Shown here in pieces: positions 1 through 10,092 of a stretch of 64,000 bases of DNA. A program made the position numbers and the translations under genes. Each line of letters starts with the position of its first letter. The first letter of the stretch is position 1. This DNA is from Microstegium vimineum. Taxonomy: Eukaryota > Streptophyta > Magnoliopsida > Poales > Poaceae. Under the pieces are notes generated by a model. That model was given only the letters and a program-made list of their open reading frames with translations. It did not search any database and had not been told where the DNA came from. The DNA is taken from the NCBI GenBank assembly GCA_022036555.1, contig CM039139.1, positions 14,970,319 to 15,034,318 of the forward strand. The letters run 5' to 3'.

Positions 1-2301
1 AGCGGTGGTGAAGAAGAGCGTGGGGCCCAACGCGAAGCCGACGCAGGTGAAGCCCAGCACTCTCAGAAGGATGAAGAGGTAGGATGGTCAACAATCTTAC
101 TACTAGCATCTGTTGCGAATTAGATTATTAATTGGCGGATTATATTATTCCAGTTAATTTATAATGCAATTGTTCCTATTGGATTGCAGTATTTTATACA
201 CTACTTATCATAAATAGGAGTTAAATTGCTGTGCTGTTAATAGGGTGTTTGGATCCAGGGAAGTTTAGTACATGTTACATCGGATGTGCGATGCTAATTA
301 CGGGGACTAAATATGAGCTAATTATAAACTAATTGGATAGATTCGTCTCACAAATTAGTCTTAAACTATGCAATTATTTTTGTAATTAGTCTATATTTAA
401 TAGTCCAAATTAGTGTCCAAACATCGGATGTGAAAGACTTTAGGAGGTGGAACCAAACGCCCACTAAATCTTGTATGTTGTGGCAGCTCGATAGACAACT
501 TGCAGATAGTTCTTACATAGTGAATGTTTCTTAATTGGAACTCCCTTTGCACTTCACGTATTGATACATGCTAGCAGGGGATCTTTTGCTTGAGCAGACA
601 TGTTTTTTTTTTCTGAATGCAAAGCAAATGTCCCATTTATGTATGATCATGTCAATCATTCCTTCAGAGTGTTGCTATCCATCTTTATTAGTTGATTGGT
701 GTGAAATTGACCCTGAACTTATCCATTGCCTGCTTTACGGTGGCCATCTAGTATGTATGAATCTTCATATATATTTGCATCCTGTTATGAAGGTACCTAG
801 CAACTCTTGATAATGATTACCACTGATATTTTCCTGCCTGATGTAATGATGTTACCTTATGATGGTAATGAAAAATGTCAGCATATAGCAAAGATTTGTG
901 ACTGAGATGGAAATCAGGTTTCTTTTTTTGGAGCATCTATCTAGTGCTCTAGATCACGAAGGGGAACTAGTGTGCTAGATTGCCAATCTGTTTAGTCAAG
1001 TATTCCACTTGTTATCAACCATGTGTACGTAAAAGAAGTTTTACAGCACCAACTGTTATTCATGTCCCTTTCGGTTGGTTGTCGCTCATTGCTATTAAAT
1101 AAATGTATGATAATCAATTTGTGTCCCTCTTCGTGCTGCTTATGGTTTTCTGTCTTCTTTCTTAGGGCTAGGAGGGTTACAAAGATGTCCAACAGGGTGG
1201 CAAACTCAATCCTGTCTGGTGTTCTGAAGGTCACTGGCTTTGTCACAAGCACTGTGTTGAACTCCAAACCAGCACAAAAGTTTTTCAAGTTAATGCCTGG
1301 CGAAGTTATTCTTGCTTCACTTGATGGATTTGGTATGTCTGCTTTATATTTCTTTATGATTTGCTTGAGAAAATAGGTTCATTTTGGCTAGTTTATATGC
1401 TTCTGGGTTTATTGAATCTATATGATAGATTTTTAAATCTAGCAGATATAATTGATTTCATAACATGGCTTCAGATTCTACCCACTTCACTTCACTTCAC
1501 AATGTTTAACTTTTGCTGTATGTCTGCATTGCATGTTATGTATGATCGGTTGATTTACTCCTTATTCAATGATACAGGGAAAGTATGGGATGCTGTAGAG
1601 GTGTCTGGCAAGAATGTGATGCAGACATCATCAGTTGTGACAACTTCTGTTGTAACACACAGGTAACATACAATGCAATGGATGCTTGACCGAATCATTG
1701 GCTTTGTATTATCTTTGTGGATCCTGCAGTAACATTTTTTTTTGTTTAGGAGTCCTCCATTTTTCCAAACTATGTAAATGTAACTCTTTTTTTGGCAATC
1801 TTCTACAAACTTGGCATTTTACCAGCAAATTCAAATAATAATAATCTCAATAATCAGCAGAGATTAGAACTACAAGAGATCCAAGAAAAATTGTTGTTTT
1901 AGAGAAATAAAAATGCCATGAACTAGGAAGTACTGCTCTTATGAGATAATGCAGGGAATATTCCTTCTGTTTCATTAGGAAACCTTTGTGTTTCATAACA
2001 TGATTTTGCAACCATTTATGCATAGAAATGGCTCTTGTCTGGTTATCACCTGGCTATTAGTCAATGAAAAACTAACTTCCAGTGAGGCTAATGGTTCGAT
2101 TGATGCAGATACGGTGAGCAAGCAGGGGAAGCCACACACAATTACCTCCACGCTACAGGAAATGCTCTCGGAGCTGCGTGGGCTGTATTCAAGATTAGGA
2201 AAGCACTCGACCCTAAGGGTAATTTGAAGAAGTCATCTTTTGTAAGCCAAGCAGCACACACTGTAGCTAAAGAATCAATTGCGAGGCAAAAGAAGAAGTG
2301 A
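1..2301 (+). CDS. ERD7: ERD7-like senescence/dehydration-associated protein, 3' part (exons 1..78, 1166..1332, 1578..1662, 2109..2301)
   Basis: The last four exons of a gene that starts outside the window. Reading from base 2, the exons are 77, 167, 85 and 193 bases and give 173 residues plus TGA at 2299-2301. Every junction is GT..AG and the phases agree. The protein carries the plant senescence domain: VTKMSNRVANSILSGV, then the cores KFFKLMPGEVILASLDGFG, VWDAVEVSGKNVMQTSSVVT and GAAWAVFKIRKALDPKG. It ends in a basic tail, ARQKKK. Members of this family (Arabidopsis ERD7 and relatives) are induced by dehydration, cold and senescence and associate with lipids or membranes; that role is family knowledge, not visible here. 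The first intron is over 1 kb and contains a Tourist-like MITE. The N-terminal half is missing only because of the window edge; nothing looks damaged. Confidence 0.92.
241..464. mobile_element. Tourist-like MITE in ERD7-like intron
   Basis: A 224-bp non-coding element with imperfect terminal inverted repeats: TAGGGTGTTTGG on the left, and GTGGGCGTTTGG when the right end is read on the other strand. It is flanked by TAA at 238-240 and 465-467, the 3-bp target duplication typical of PIF/Harbinger-derived MITEs. The interior is AT-rich and contains AATTAGT-type motifs that recur near 58.1 kb. It lies wholly within an intron and affects neither splice site. Confidence 0.75.
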
Positions 2302-2836
2302 GCTGGCCTGGTCGACATTTCCATTGTGCCTGTGATTTAATCTGTTGCTGTTGTAGTATGTTAGCAATAGGAATTAGGAAGCTACTGTAGGAAGCTACTG
2401 TAGATCTTGTGAGTTAGTGACTCTTGTCATGAGGTTTTGATCTCTTCTTTCCTCCTTTTTTGGGCTGTGTTCATTTTGTTGTACACTGATGTTCTACATA
2501 CGTGTAAAATCATACGTTTGTTTTGTGGCACGACAATTTCTTAATTCCACCTGTGCATTCCGTTTGCTCTTGAAACTAGGTTGTGTTCCATACTTTCCAT
2601 CAGTTGCTTCGTGCCTTCGTGTGCTGCATTGCTTTCTCCTCGGTTATCCAGTGACCGAAGGGCCGCCGTGCAGCGTCACACTTGAGCGGCCGCGGTTCCG
2701 CGGAGGCGCAGATGCGGGATGCGGATGCCCACTTGCCCACAGCTTCCTGGGGCAAGCGGCTGGCCGGCCGGGACCCTGTCACAGCGGCGCACATAGGTCG
2801 TTGCTGCCCGCGCGCGCGGCGCCTGCACCAGGTCCG
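2302..2836. other. ERD7-like 3' UTR and PPR 5' leader
   Basis: Only about 535 bases separate the ERD7-like stop codon from the chosen PPR start. The frame of the PPR gene is open from an ATG at 2489, but the 116 extra residues are Cys- and Pro-rich, do not resemble PPR motifs and extend beyond where I recall the Arabidopsis homologue starting. I therefore treat 2489-2836 as leader. An upstream in-frame start cannot be excluded. Confidence 0.5.
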
Positions 2837-4834
2837 ATGCACGCATCGCGGAGCCACCTGCCCACGTCCGGCCAGTCCCTCCTCCGCCTCGTGGCCGCCT
2901 GCCGCGCGCCCGCCCACCTCCCATCCCTGCACGCCGCGCACGCGCTCCTCCTCGTGCTGCTCCACCCTTCCCACCCAGCCGCCGCACACGCTAGCGTCAA
3001 GCTCATCCAGGCCTACGCCGCCTGCTCCGCGCTCCCCTTGGCACGCGCCGTGCTCGAGTCGCCCAGCCCCGACGGCAGCAGCAGGACCACCACCGTCTGC
3101 TTCAATGTACTCATTCGCGCGCTCACCGCCGCCTCTCTCCACCGCGATGCGCTCGTCCTCTTCGCCTCCATGCGGCCGCGGGGCCCCGCCTGCTTCCCCG
3201 ATCATTACACCTACCCGCTCGCGCTCAAGTCGTGCGCGGCGTTGAAGGACCTCCTCCTCGGCCTCCAGATCCACTCCGCCGTCGCCAAGCTCCGCCTCGA
3301 CGCGAACGTCTACGTGGCGCACTCCGCGATCAGCATGTACGCGCGGTGCGGCCGGCCGGAGGACGCGTACAGGGTGTTCGATGGAATGCAGCACCGGGAT
3401 GTCGTCTCCTGGAACGCCATGATCGCTGGGTTCGCGCGCACTGGTCTGTTCGACCGTGCTATTGAGGTTTTCACGCAGTTTGTGGTGCTGCAGGGTTCAA
3501 TGCCGGATGCTGGCACCATGGCAGGCCTATTGCCGGCTATGGGGGATGCCAAGTCAGAAGACATTTTGTTTGTGAGGAGAGTGTTTGACAATATGCAGCT
3601 TAAGGAACTTATCTCTTGGAATGCTATGCTCGCTGTATATGCTAACAATGGATATCATGTTAAGGCTGTTGAGCTGTTCATGCTAATGGAAAAGGATGAC
3701 GTTGAGCCAGATCCGGTGACTCTGGCAACTATTCTTCCTCCATGTGGAGAGCTCTCAGCATTTTCAGTGGGAAAACGGATCCATGAGATTATCAAGAGGA
3801 AAAATATGTGCCCTAACTTGTTGCTTGAAAATGCTCTCATGGACATGTATGCAAGCTGTGGATGTTTGAAGGATGCTACGGAGGTCTTTGATTCAATGAG
3901 TGCACGGGATGTGATATCATGGACTTCAATCATATCTGCTTATGGCAAACATGGTCATGGAAGAGAGGCTGTTGATCTTTTTGAGAAGATGCTAGGACAG
4001 GGGCTGGAACCAGACTCTATTGCCTTTGTTGCCGTTCTGGCAGCATGCAGCCATGCTGGCCTTTTGGATGATGGAAAGCGCTACTTTGATTCCATGACTT
4101 CTAGGTATCATATCCCTCCAAAAGCAGAGCACTATACTTGCATGGTGGACCTTCTCGGCCGTGCTGGATGTATAAACGAGGCGTATAATTTCATCGTAAC
4201 AATGCTGGTCGAGCCAAATGAAAGAGTCTGGGGTGCCTTATTACAAGCTTGTCGAGTTCACTCTAATATGGACATAGGACTCGTGGCAGCAGACAATCTG
4301 TTCAGATTGGTACCTGAACAAACAGGATACTATGTGCTGTTATCTAATATGTATGCTAGGGCTGGGAGATGGGCAGATGTTACCTCGGTGAGAAGTGTCA
4401 TGGTGAATAAAGGTATCAAGAAATTGCCTGGTACTAGCATTGTCGAGCTACGGGATCGCGTTTACACATTTCATATTGGTGATAGATGTCACCCCCAATC
4501 TGAAATTATCTATCAGAAACTGGATGAACTACTGGGCAAAATAAGGAGAATGGGTTATAACCCAGAGGTAGAGGCTACACTTCATGATGTTGAAGAAGAA
4601 GACAAGGAGGGTCATCTTTCTGTTCACAGCGAGAAATTGGCGATTGCATTTCTCCTTTTGAACACTAATCCAGGGACAACTATCAGGGTGACTATGAATC
4701 TCAGAACCTGTAGCGACTGTCATCTTGCTGCAAAGCTGATTTCGGCAATCACCAGTAGAGAGGTTGTCCTCAAAGACACCAATAGGATCCATCACATAGT
4801 ACAAGGAGTTTGTTCATGTGGGGATTATTGGTAG
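2837..4834 (+). CDS. DYW-subclass pentatricopeptide repeat protein (At3g49142-like)
   Basis: An intronless gene of 665 codons, usual for plant PLS-class PPR genes. PPR motifs run from about residue 60 to 500, with recognisable signatures such as DVVSWNAMIAGFARTG and DVISWTSIISAYGKHG. They are followed by E/E+ motifs (PNERVWGALLQACRVHS, GYYVLLSNMYARAGRW) and a full DYW domain. In the DYW domain I see HSEKLAIAF, CSDCH and the terminal CSCGDYW, so the zinc-binding and deaminase-like residues of the family are present. Such proteins act in mitochondria or plastids, where DYW members specify and probably catalyse C-to-U RNA editing. The order of motifs closely follows Arabidopsis At3g49142 as I remember it. 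The target RNA cannot be read from the sequence. The 5' third is very GC-rich and drops sharply near 3.45 kb, a common grass pattern. Confidence 0.95.
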   Translation: MHASRSHLPTSGQSLLRLVAACRAPAHLPSLHAAHALLLVLLHPSHPAAAHASVKLIQAYAACSALPLARAVLESPSPDGSSRTTTVCFNVLIRALTAASLHRDALVLFASMRPRGPACFPDHYTYPLALKSCAALKDLLLGLQIHSAVAKLRLDANVYVAHSAISMYARCGRPEDAYRVFDGMQHRDVVSWNAMIAGFARTGLFDRAIEVFTQFVVLQGSMPDAGTMAGLLPAMGDAKSEDILFVRRVFDNMQLKELISWNAMLAVYANNGYHVKAVELFMLMEKDDVEPDPVTLATILPPCGELSAFSVGKRIHEIIKRKNMCPNLLLENALMDMYASCGCLKDATEVFDSMSARDVISWTSIISAYGKHGHGREAVDLFEKMLGQGLEPDSIAFVAVLAACSHAGLLDDGKRYFDSMTSRYHIPPKAEHYTCMVDLLGRAGCINEAYNFIVTMLVEPNERVWGALLQACRVHSNMDIGLVAADNLFRLVPEQTGYYVLLSNMYARAGRWADVTSVRSVMVNKGIKKLPGTSIVELRDRVYTFHIGDRCHPQSEIIYQKLDELLGKIRRMGYNPEVEATLHDVEEEDKEGHLSVHSEKLAIAFLLLNTNPGTTIRVTMNLRTCSDCHLAAKLISAITSREVVLKDTNRIHHIVQGVCSCGDYW

Positions 4835-6300
4835 AGGATGTACAATTGTCATATACTGCCTCGATTGAAGCATGGCTGCTTGTAGAGAAAGGATTTTTGC
4901 TATCCACCTTTCCTCAATTTATGTCCTTCAACTGAATGGATGGTAGTTTTCTGGATAACATTTGTAACAGAAATTCAGCATCCATGGTGAGCTGCAGAAT
5001 AAAGAAGAGAACACTACGCTTGAGCATTTGATTTCTTTGTCCAGTATTCGGGCTCTTTTGTTCAACAAAATGAATCTAACAGAAAGACTAATAGAGAAGT
5101 CTGCCAATCAAATATTAGTTGTCTATATTTCTTGAACTTTTGGGAAACATACATATATAAAAGTGAACTCCAGGCACTACGTGATACAAGAGCATTCAGC
5201 ATTCATCGGCTCTTGATGATAATTTTTTTATGCCATTTCCCAACTGAACAAGAATCAATGGACTATGGAAGTATGGAACAGAGATGTTCTGGGGGCATGC
5301 AAGAGATAGGATCGTACTACAGCTTTGTAGTGTTCGCTGTAGTCCCAACAGATCTTAGGAGTACAGTCACTGAATCTAGAACCTGATATCAATGTTCTGA
5401 AGTTACTGAACTTTGTCAGTTGAGCTTGCTAAGCAGTTCTCGATTAGTAATGCACCCACTTGGATAGTCAAGGAAGGCAAGCAGCATTATGAATGGAAAG
5501 AAAAATTTATCATGTCTGCTGCAGAAATCTGAGGCATGTGCTTCTCTTTCTCCAGAAGCCCAAGAAGAGTGTGGATTTGTCAAAAAACTTGTCTTTCTCC
5601 AGGACGTCACCTCCGCTTTGCATGGGGCTCATTGGCTGGGAGGAAGGCAGACGACAGCCTTGATATCCTGGTGATTGGGAAATTTGGAAAGAGCACAATA
5701 GAATAATTTTCGTACGGAAGGAACTCAAGGAAGAAGGACATGCAGGCCTGATTGCACATTTGCACTTGCACTGATCTTCGCCAAGGTCGCTCCAGCGAGA
5801 AGCGGCAGAAGCCACCTTGCTTTGCTGATAATTTTAGTTTTTGAGTGGGGAGGGCATTGAAATGTAAACTAAGGAAAGCTATACTTTCCTTCCATCTCAA
5901 TGAAATGAAATGTAGTAGCCCGTCTATATTCTTTTATTATTACGTTACAATATTATCTACTTTAAAGAACAAATAATCGAAGGAACATGATCATACGCCT
6001 GTTTACCGTAACTTCATGGCAAAACCGAAGGAACAACATATATAAAGCAGGGATCCAATATTGAGGCGCTTCGTCAGTCGCCATCAGTAACAGTAAGAAA
6101 TGGGGACCATCCGTATTGATCTGTTGATACTCGCACCTTTGTTTCTCATCTATGTTCAACTGCAGTGTATCCAGTGTTGATTTCACAGCCAAACTTATCC
6201 AGAATTTCTTTTGAAGCAGAACTTATCTAGAATTCTAGGATACAAAAAAAAGTATGCGACGCCAAACCACAGTATTTGAACGACTGCACATCACATAACA
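4835..6300. other. PPR 3' UTR and intergenic DNA
   Basis: Contains the likely 3' UTR of the PPR gene, with AATAAA-like signals near 5000. Short overlapping ORFs between 5.1 and 6.2 kb show no motif I recognise and no consistent codon use. I see no gene here. Confidence 0.4.
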
Positions 6301-6307
6301 AATTTTG

Positions 6308-6575
6308 TCTGTTAGTACTACATACATCCGTCTTGAGATATAAAGCATTAAATATTTAGAAGTTTATCCCGAATTATAAGGTATTCAGGATTGTTCAACC
6401 CCATCCATACATATCTGTCTTTTATACCCCATCTATACATGTCTTTTAAAGGTCATGCCACCCAAAATATTGGCAGTCAAGATCAATGACATGTGTGCCT
6501 GACTTTTTAAACTATACCTTACTAGAAAATTAAGCAAGTTAACAACCAAACTAGCTAATTAGTGAGGAGCAAGTT
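6308..6575. repeat. MITE-like repeat related to 27.97-28.27 kb
   Basis: An AT-rich segment beginning with TCTTGAGATATAAAGC and sharing a block around AAGTTAACAACCAAACTAG with a second copy near 28.2 kb. Both copies also have a phrase about reading AATGATATGCATGT / AATGACATGTGTGC at the same relative place. This looks like two diverged members of one Stowaway-like or similar MITE family. The ends of this copy are eroded. Confidence 0.5.
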
Positions 6576-6638
6576 AGTCTTTTTACGAACTTATTATTTG
6601 ATTCTAAAATTGCTTCAACACTATTCAGATCACTACAG

Positions 6639-6771
6639 GAAAGATAGGAATAAGTACGAAGCATTCAAATTATTGGGGCAAGTAAGCAATTGTATATGAT
6701 ATTGATACATATTATTGAAAGCTTTTGAGGAAAGATAGGAATAAGTAGGATCCATTCAAATTATTGGGCTA
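6639..6771. repeat. Direct repeat pair, 90-bp spacing
   Basis: The phrase GGAAAGATAGGAATAAGTA, followed by a near-identical ATTCAAATTATTGGG, occurs at about 6639 and again at about 6729. It is a short local duplication in non-coding DNA. Confidence 0.6.
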
Positions 6772-8811
6772 AATTTTGAACACCTGTACCTTTACCCAAA
6801 TGAAATTATGAGATCAAGATGGCTTTTATCTAAAAATATTAGGGAAGGAATTAAGCATGGTACTGCCTTGTCAGCTCCCACTTGTCCTTGTTCTATGTAG
6901 TAGCCACTAAATAACAGTATACTAGGATCTTTTATAGCTGGCTGCTTGGTTTTATCTGCTTCTTCAGTGCATCATAGCCTTTCCATCATTCAACAAATAT
7001 CCAAATCTACTTTATAGTCGATGTATACCGCACTACAAACTGTAATAGGACAAATAATCGAAATCCTGAATTAATGTCTCTATCAAATTTATGATCCTGG
7101 TTGAAGGCTTGAAGCTGAACGCTAGAAAAGCCAGCCAACATTTATTGTGCAGGAAAATCAAGTGGTTGTTTTGTGCACTTGTCAATCATTCCTGACATCA
7201 CTTCCTGTCTATGAATCAGGGAAGAAATCAACAAGACAATAATAGCTTATCTCAAAGAACAACAACGGGAAGTGCATTTCTGTTTTTCTATATGCTTCTA
7301 GTATATTCTGATTTGACCTGTGTTGCTACTATGAATCAGTGTTGCCTTTCACTCGCAGTTGCGTCCATCTGTTTATTTTCTGTTCCTTGCGTTTGCTCCG
7401 GTGCTTTATCTTCCACTGACGAGTTCTGCAGTAGTTATTAGTACTAAAAGTTGGTCTACCAATCTTACTATAGTTAAATAGTAGTAGCTGTTGTTTTCCC
7501 ATCACAACTTGTATTGTTGGATCAAATCTAACATAAGTAGTATATTTTAGTGTGAGCTCGTCTGTTCTGCACTAATGCGGCATTGGAATGCAGGAAAGAG
7601 ATTTTCCGTATTGCTGCCGGAATTCAGGCCGCTCTAAGCATGTTTATTGACGTACAGTAGTACAGTACAATTCAAGTACTAATTATGCCCGTCGCCACAC
7701 GGAGTTTCCAGCTCTCAAGTCAGTTCATAGCTCAGACACGTTTAGAAATTAGGAGGAAGAGGCACTTCAGTATTATTAGTTCTCCTCCTGTGATTGAACA
7801 TGATCTGATTTGTTGATATCACAACAGAATGAAAGCGAAGTGGCCGATACAACATCTCATGCATGGGCCAGCCGCGCGCGTGTGGATTGTCTGTCTCCAT
7901 AAGAAAATCGCAGAGAGAGGTTTTTAAGAATTGCATCAGAAGCAATGCTTTGCCTAACGACCTACTACCAGGTTGGGTCAGGTGAGGTCAGCCTCAGCCA
8001 GGGCCAGGGCCAGGGAGGCAGATCAGACGAAGAAGTGGCATCAGACCCCATCAGCTTCAGTGCTGCAGTGGCGCCGCTGCCCAGCTGCCCGTGACCGCGA
8101 GGCATCCGTTGCGACGCCGCACTCGTGGCGCACGCGACGTGTCACCCGATCACAATAATTGGCGGGCCGATCCATCCTAGCCTGCCTACTACTATTAGGT
8201 GGCGGGCGTGCAGGTGCGCCGTCCTGTGGTTTTTCCTCGCTCCCGCCATCGTTTTCTCGACGGACTTTTCCAGCTCCTCGGCCGGCCTTTCTCCCCGCCG
8301 CCGGCCGTAACCCGGCACGAGCAGGCGGCCAAAAGGCGATGCTTGTGTTGGGTGTCACTACTGCCTGCGCGTGTGCCGTGAGTCGTGTTACGCGCTCGAT
8401 CGTCTGTCGTGCGTTGCATGGTATTGTGACAGGACTACAGGAGAGGCCGGGAACAAAAAGTGAGACGTCGTCGATCTGATGTGTACGTGACACGACAGCG
8501 TGGAGATTTGAGAGATGTGCTGGTCACGCAGCTTGCCTTGGTCGGTACTTCACCGTGTCGTCGAGGTGGCGTTTCATCGGGGTTTTGCTTATGTTGGAGG
8601 GGATCAATTAGCAGTAAGCACTACGTTAAACACAATGGGCTGTGGAGGAAGTTACGGCAAGCTTGTGAGACATGCTGACGCATGCTCTTCCCTATTACTG
8701 CTTCACGTCGCTTCGCACTGGACCCCTTGCCCATGCGGCCCAGACAAGGAGGTGATGATCTGACATGAAACAACTGGAATCTTCTTTGCTGTTACTGTTG
8801 CATTCTCTTGT
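6772..8811. other. Intergenic DNA left of the Tat element
   Basis: AT-rich to 7.9 kb, then a GC-rich stretch (7.97-8.75 kb) in which ORFs open in all frames because of base composition alone. No domain is recognisable. The retrotransposon inserted at 8811/8812, so this sequence and that from 27760 onward were once contiguous. Confidence 0.4.
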
Positions 8812-9645
8812 TGTTGGAAAAAGCCTTCTCCAAACATGTTATGAGACTGCGTAAAGGTGAAGGACCATCGACAAGACCTTCGGAGTGCTGAGAGCCTTCG
8901 ACCGAGGGTCTCGACGTACACAGGGAGGAGACCTTCGCGGATGCTAAAGGGCCCACTCAGGCGATAGACGATGATTGGTGAAAAACCCTAAAATTCAGGG
9001 ATGTTGTCTCTCTTTTTTTGTTGGGTGGTGACCCTAGTACACTGTTCCAGTCACAATTATCATTACATAAATACCCTTCTACCTACTCCGGAATATTCGA
9101 AGGTCTCTCTGGGCGCTCCGGGGATCTTTTGGGGACGCCGCATTTGGCGAGGCTTACTGGGCCGGAGCGGAGTCTGGTGGAGGCCCAATCGTCCGGGCCC
9201 AGCAGGTTCCCCGGCCGCCTTCCTTGAAACGCTCCCCGGCATCCTGGACTCCTGACGAAGGCGCCACTTCTCCCGGTGCCCCTTTGAGGGTCTTCGCGTC
9301 GAAGGCCTCCGCTTATGATTTCGTCTTAGCTCAGTTAGTTTGGCGAAGGCCTCAGTCTTTCGCCTTGGGACCTTCGCGTTGAAGGCCTTTGCTTCGCTAC
9401 GGCCGTGGACATGTGGTTGAGCGAAGGCTCTGACCCTCCGTCTTCATGACACCTGCACACAAAGGCGACATGCTCGTCGGGGTCAGCTTGACGGGTGGAG
9501 GCCTGTGCCTCCTATCCCGGGTGCGCTGCGGGCGAAGGCTCGTCGGCCTTCGCCGTGGCCAAACCCGTGCGTGCTTTGGGGTTGTTTCGTCTTACTGAAA
9601 GCCACATCTGTCCAACAGGGGACCTCCGCGAACTCTGTCCCAACA
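8812..9645 (-). repeat. Tat 3' LTR (full length, 834 bp)
   Basis: Starts TGTTGGAAAAAG and ends GTCCCAACA in plus orientation. Its first ~95 and last ~66 bases match the 5' LTR at 27594-27759, while about 670 internal bases are absent from that copy. The interior is rich in CCTTCGC motifs. Confidence 0.85.
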
Positions 9646-9658
9646 GTTTCCCCTTTGA
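9646..9658 (-). other. Tat polypurine tract
   Basis: On the minus strand the bases directly before the 3' LTR read TCAAAGGGGAAAC, a purine run at the exact position expected for the plus-strand primer of reverse transcription. Confidence 0.75.
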
Positions 9659-9859
9659 GGGACTGACCCGACATTCGCGGGGTGCGGCCCTCAAGACAGT
9701 GTACAAGAGTTGCGAAGGTTTGTTTTTCCCTGTTGGGCTTCCTTCCACCTCGCGCCGCGTTGTGTCGGGTTCTGATTGGTTGCGGATCCTAAGCTTTTTA
9801 TGATGTGACGCGCCCTTTGGTTTCCTTGGGCGATGTGATCGAGGCGGTGGCTCCCCCCC

Positions 9860-9867
9860 TATATAAG
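9860..9867 (+). promoter_or_regulatory. TATA box of the antisense Tat gene
   Basis: TATATAAG embedded in a C-run/G-run context (CCCCCCTATATAAGGGGG) lies about 230 bases before the first plausible ATG of the plus-strand ORF (10093). It is a strong match to a plant TATA box and points away from the 3' LTR, opposite to the element's own transcription. Confidence 0.6.
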
Positions 9868-10092
9868 GGGGGTTGGGGTATGCGTGAGCTCCCGCCTCTC
9901 GCGTCGCTTTCACTCGCTTTCGCTTTCCAAGCTTGCATTTGCTCCCGCTCCTGCTCTCTGCTTTGTTTTGCTTTGTCTTCGGTTGTGGCTTCGTTTGACC
10001 ATTCCGCTTCTCGTTGGTCTTCGTTCTCCGGCCCTTACTCCACTCTTGTCGGTGTTCGGGCCTCTGGTTGGTCGAAGGTCTTTGAGGAGTGT

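Noticed and set aside
2600..3394. Long minus-strand ORF of 264 codons
   Set aside because: It is the antisense shadow of the GC-rich 5' end of the PPR gene; Arg/Gly-rich with no domain.
7973..8763. Cluster of ORFs in several frames
   Set aside because: GC-rich composition opens many frames at once; none shows a domain, splice context or consistent codon use.
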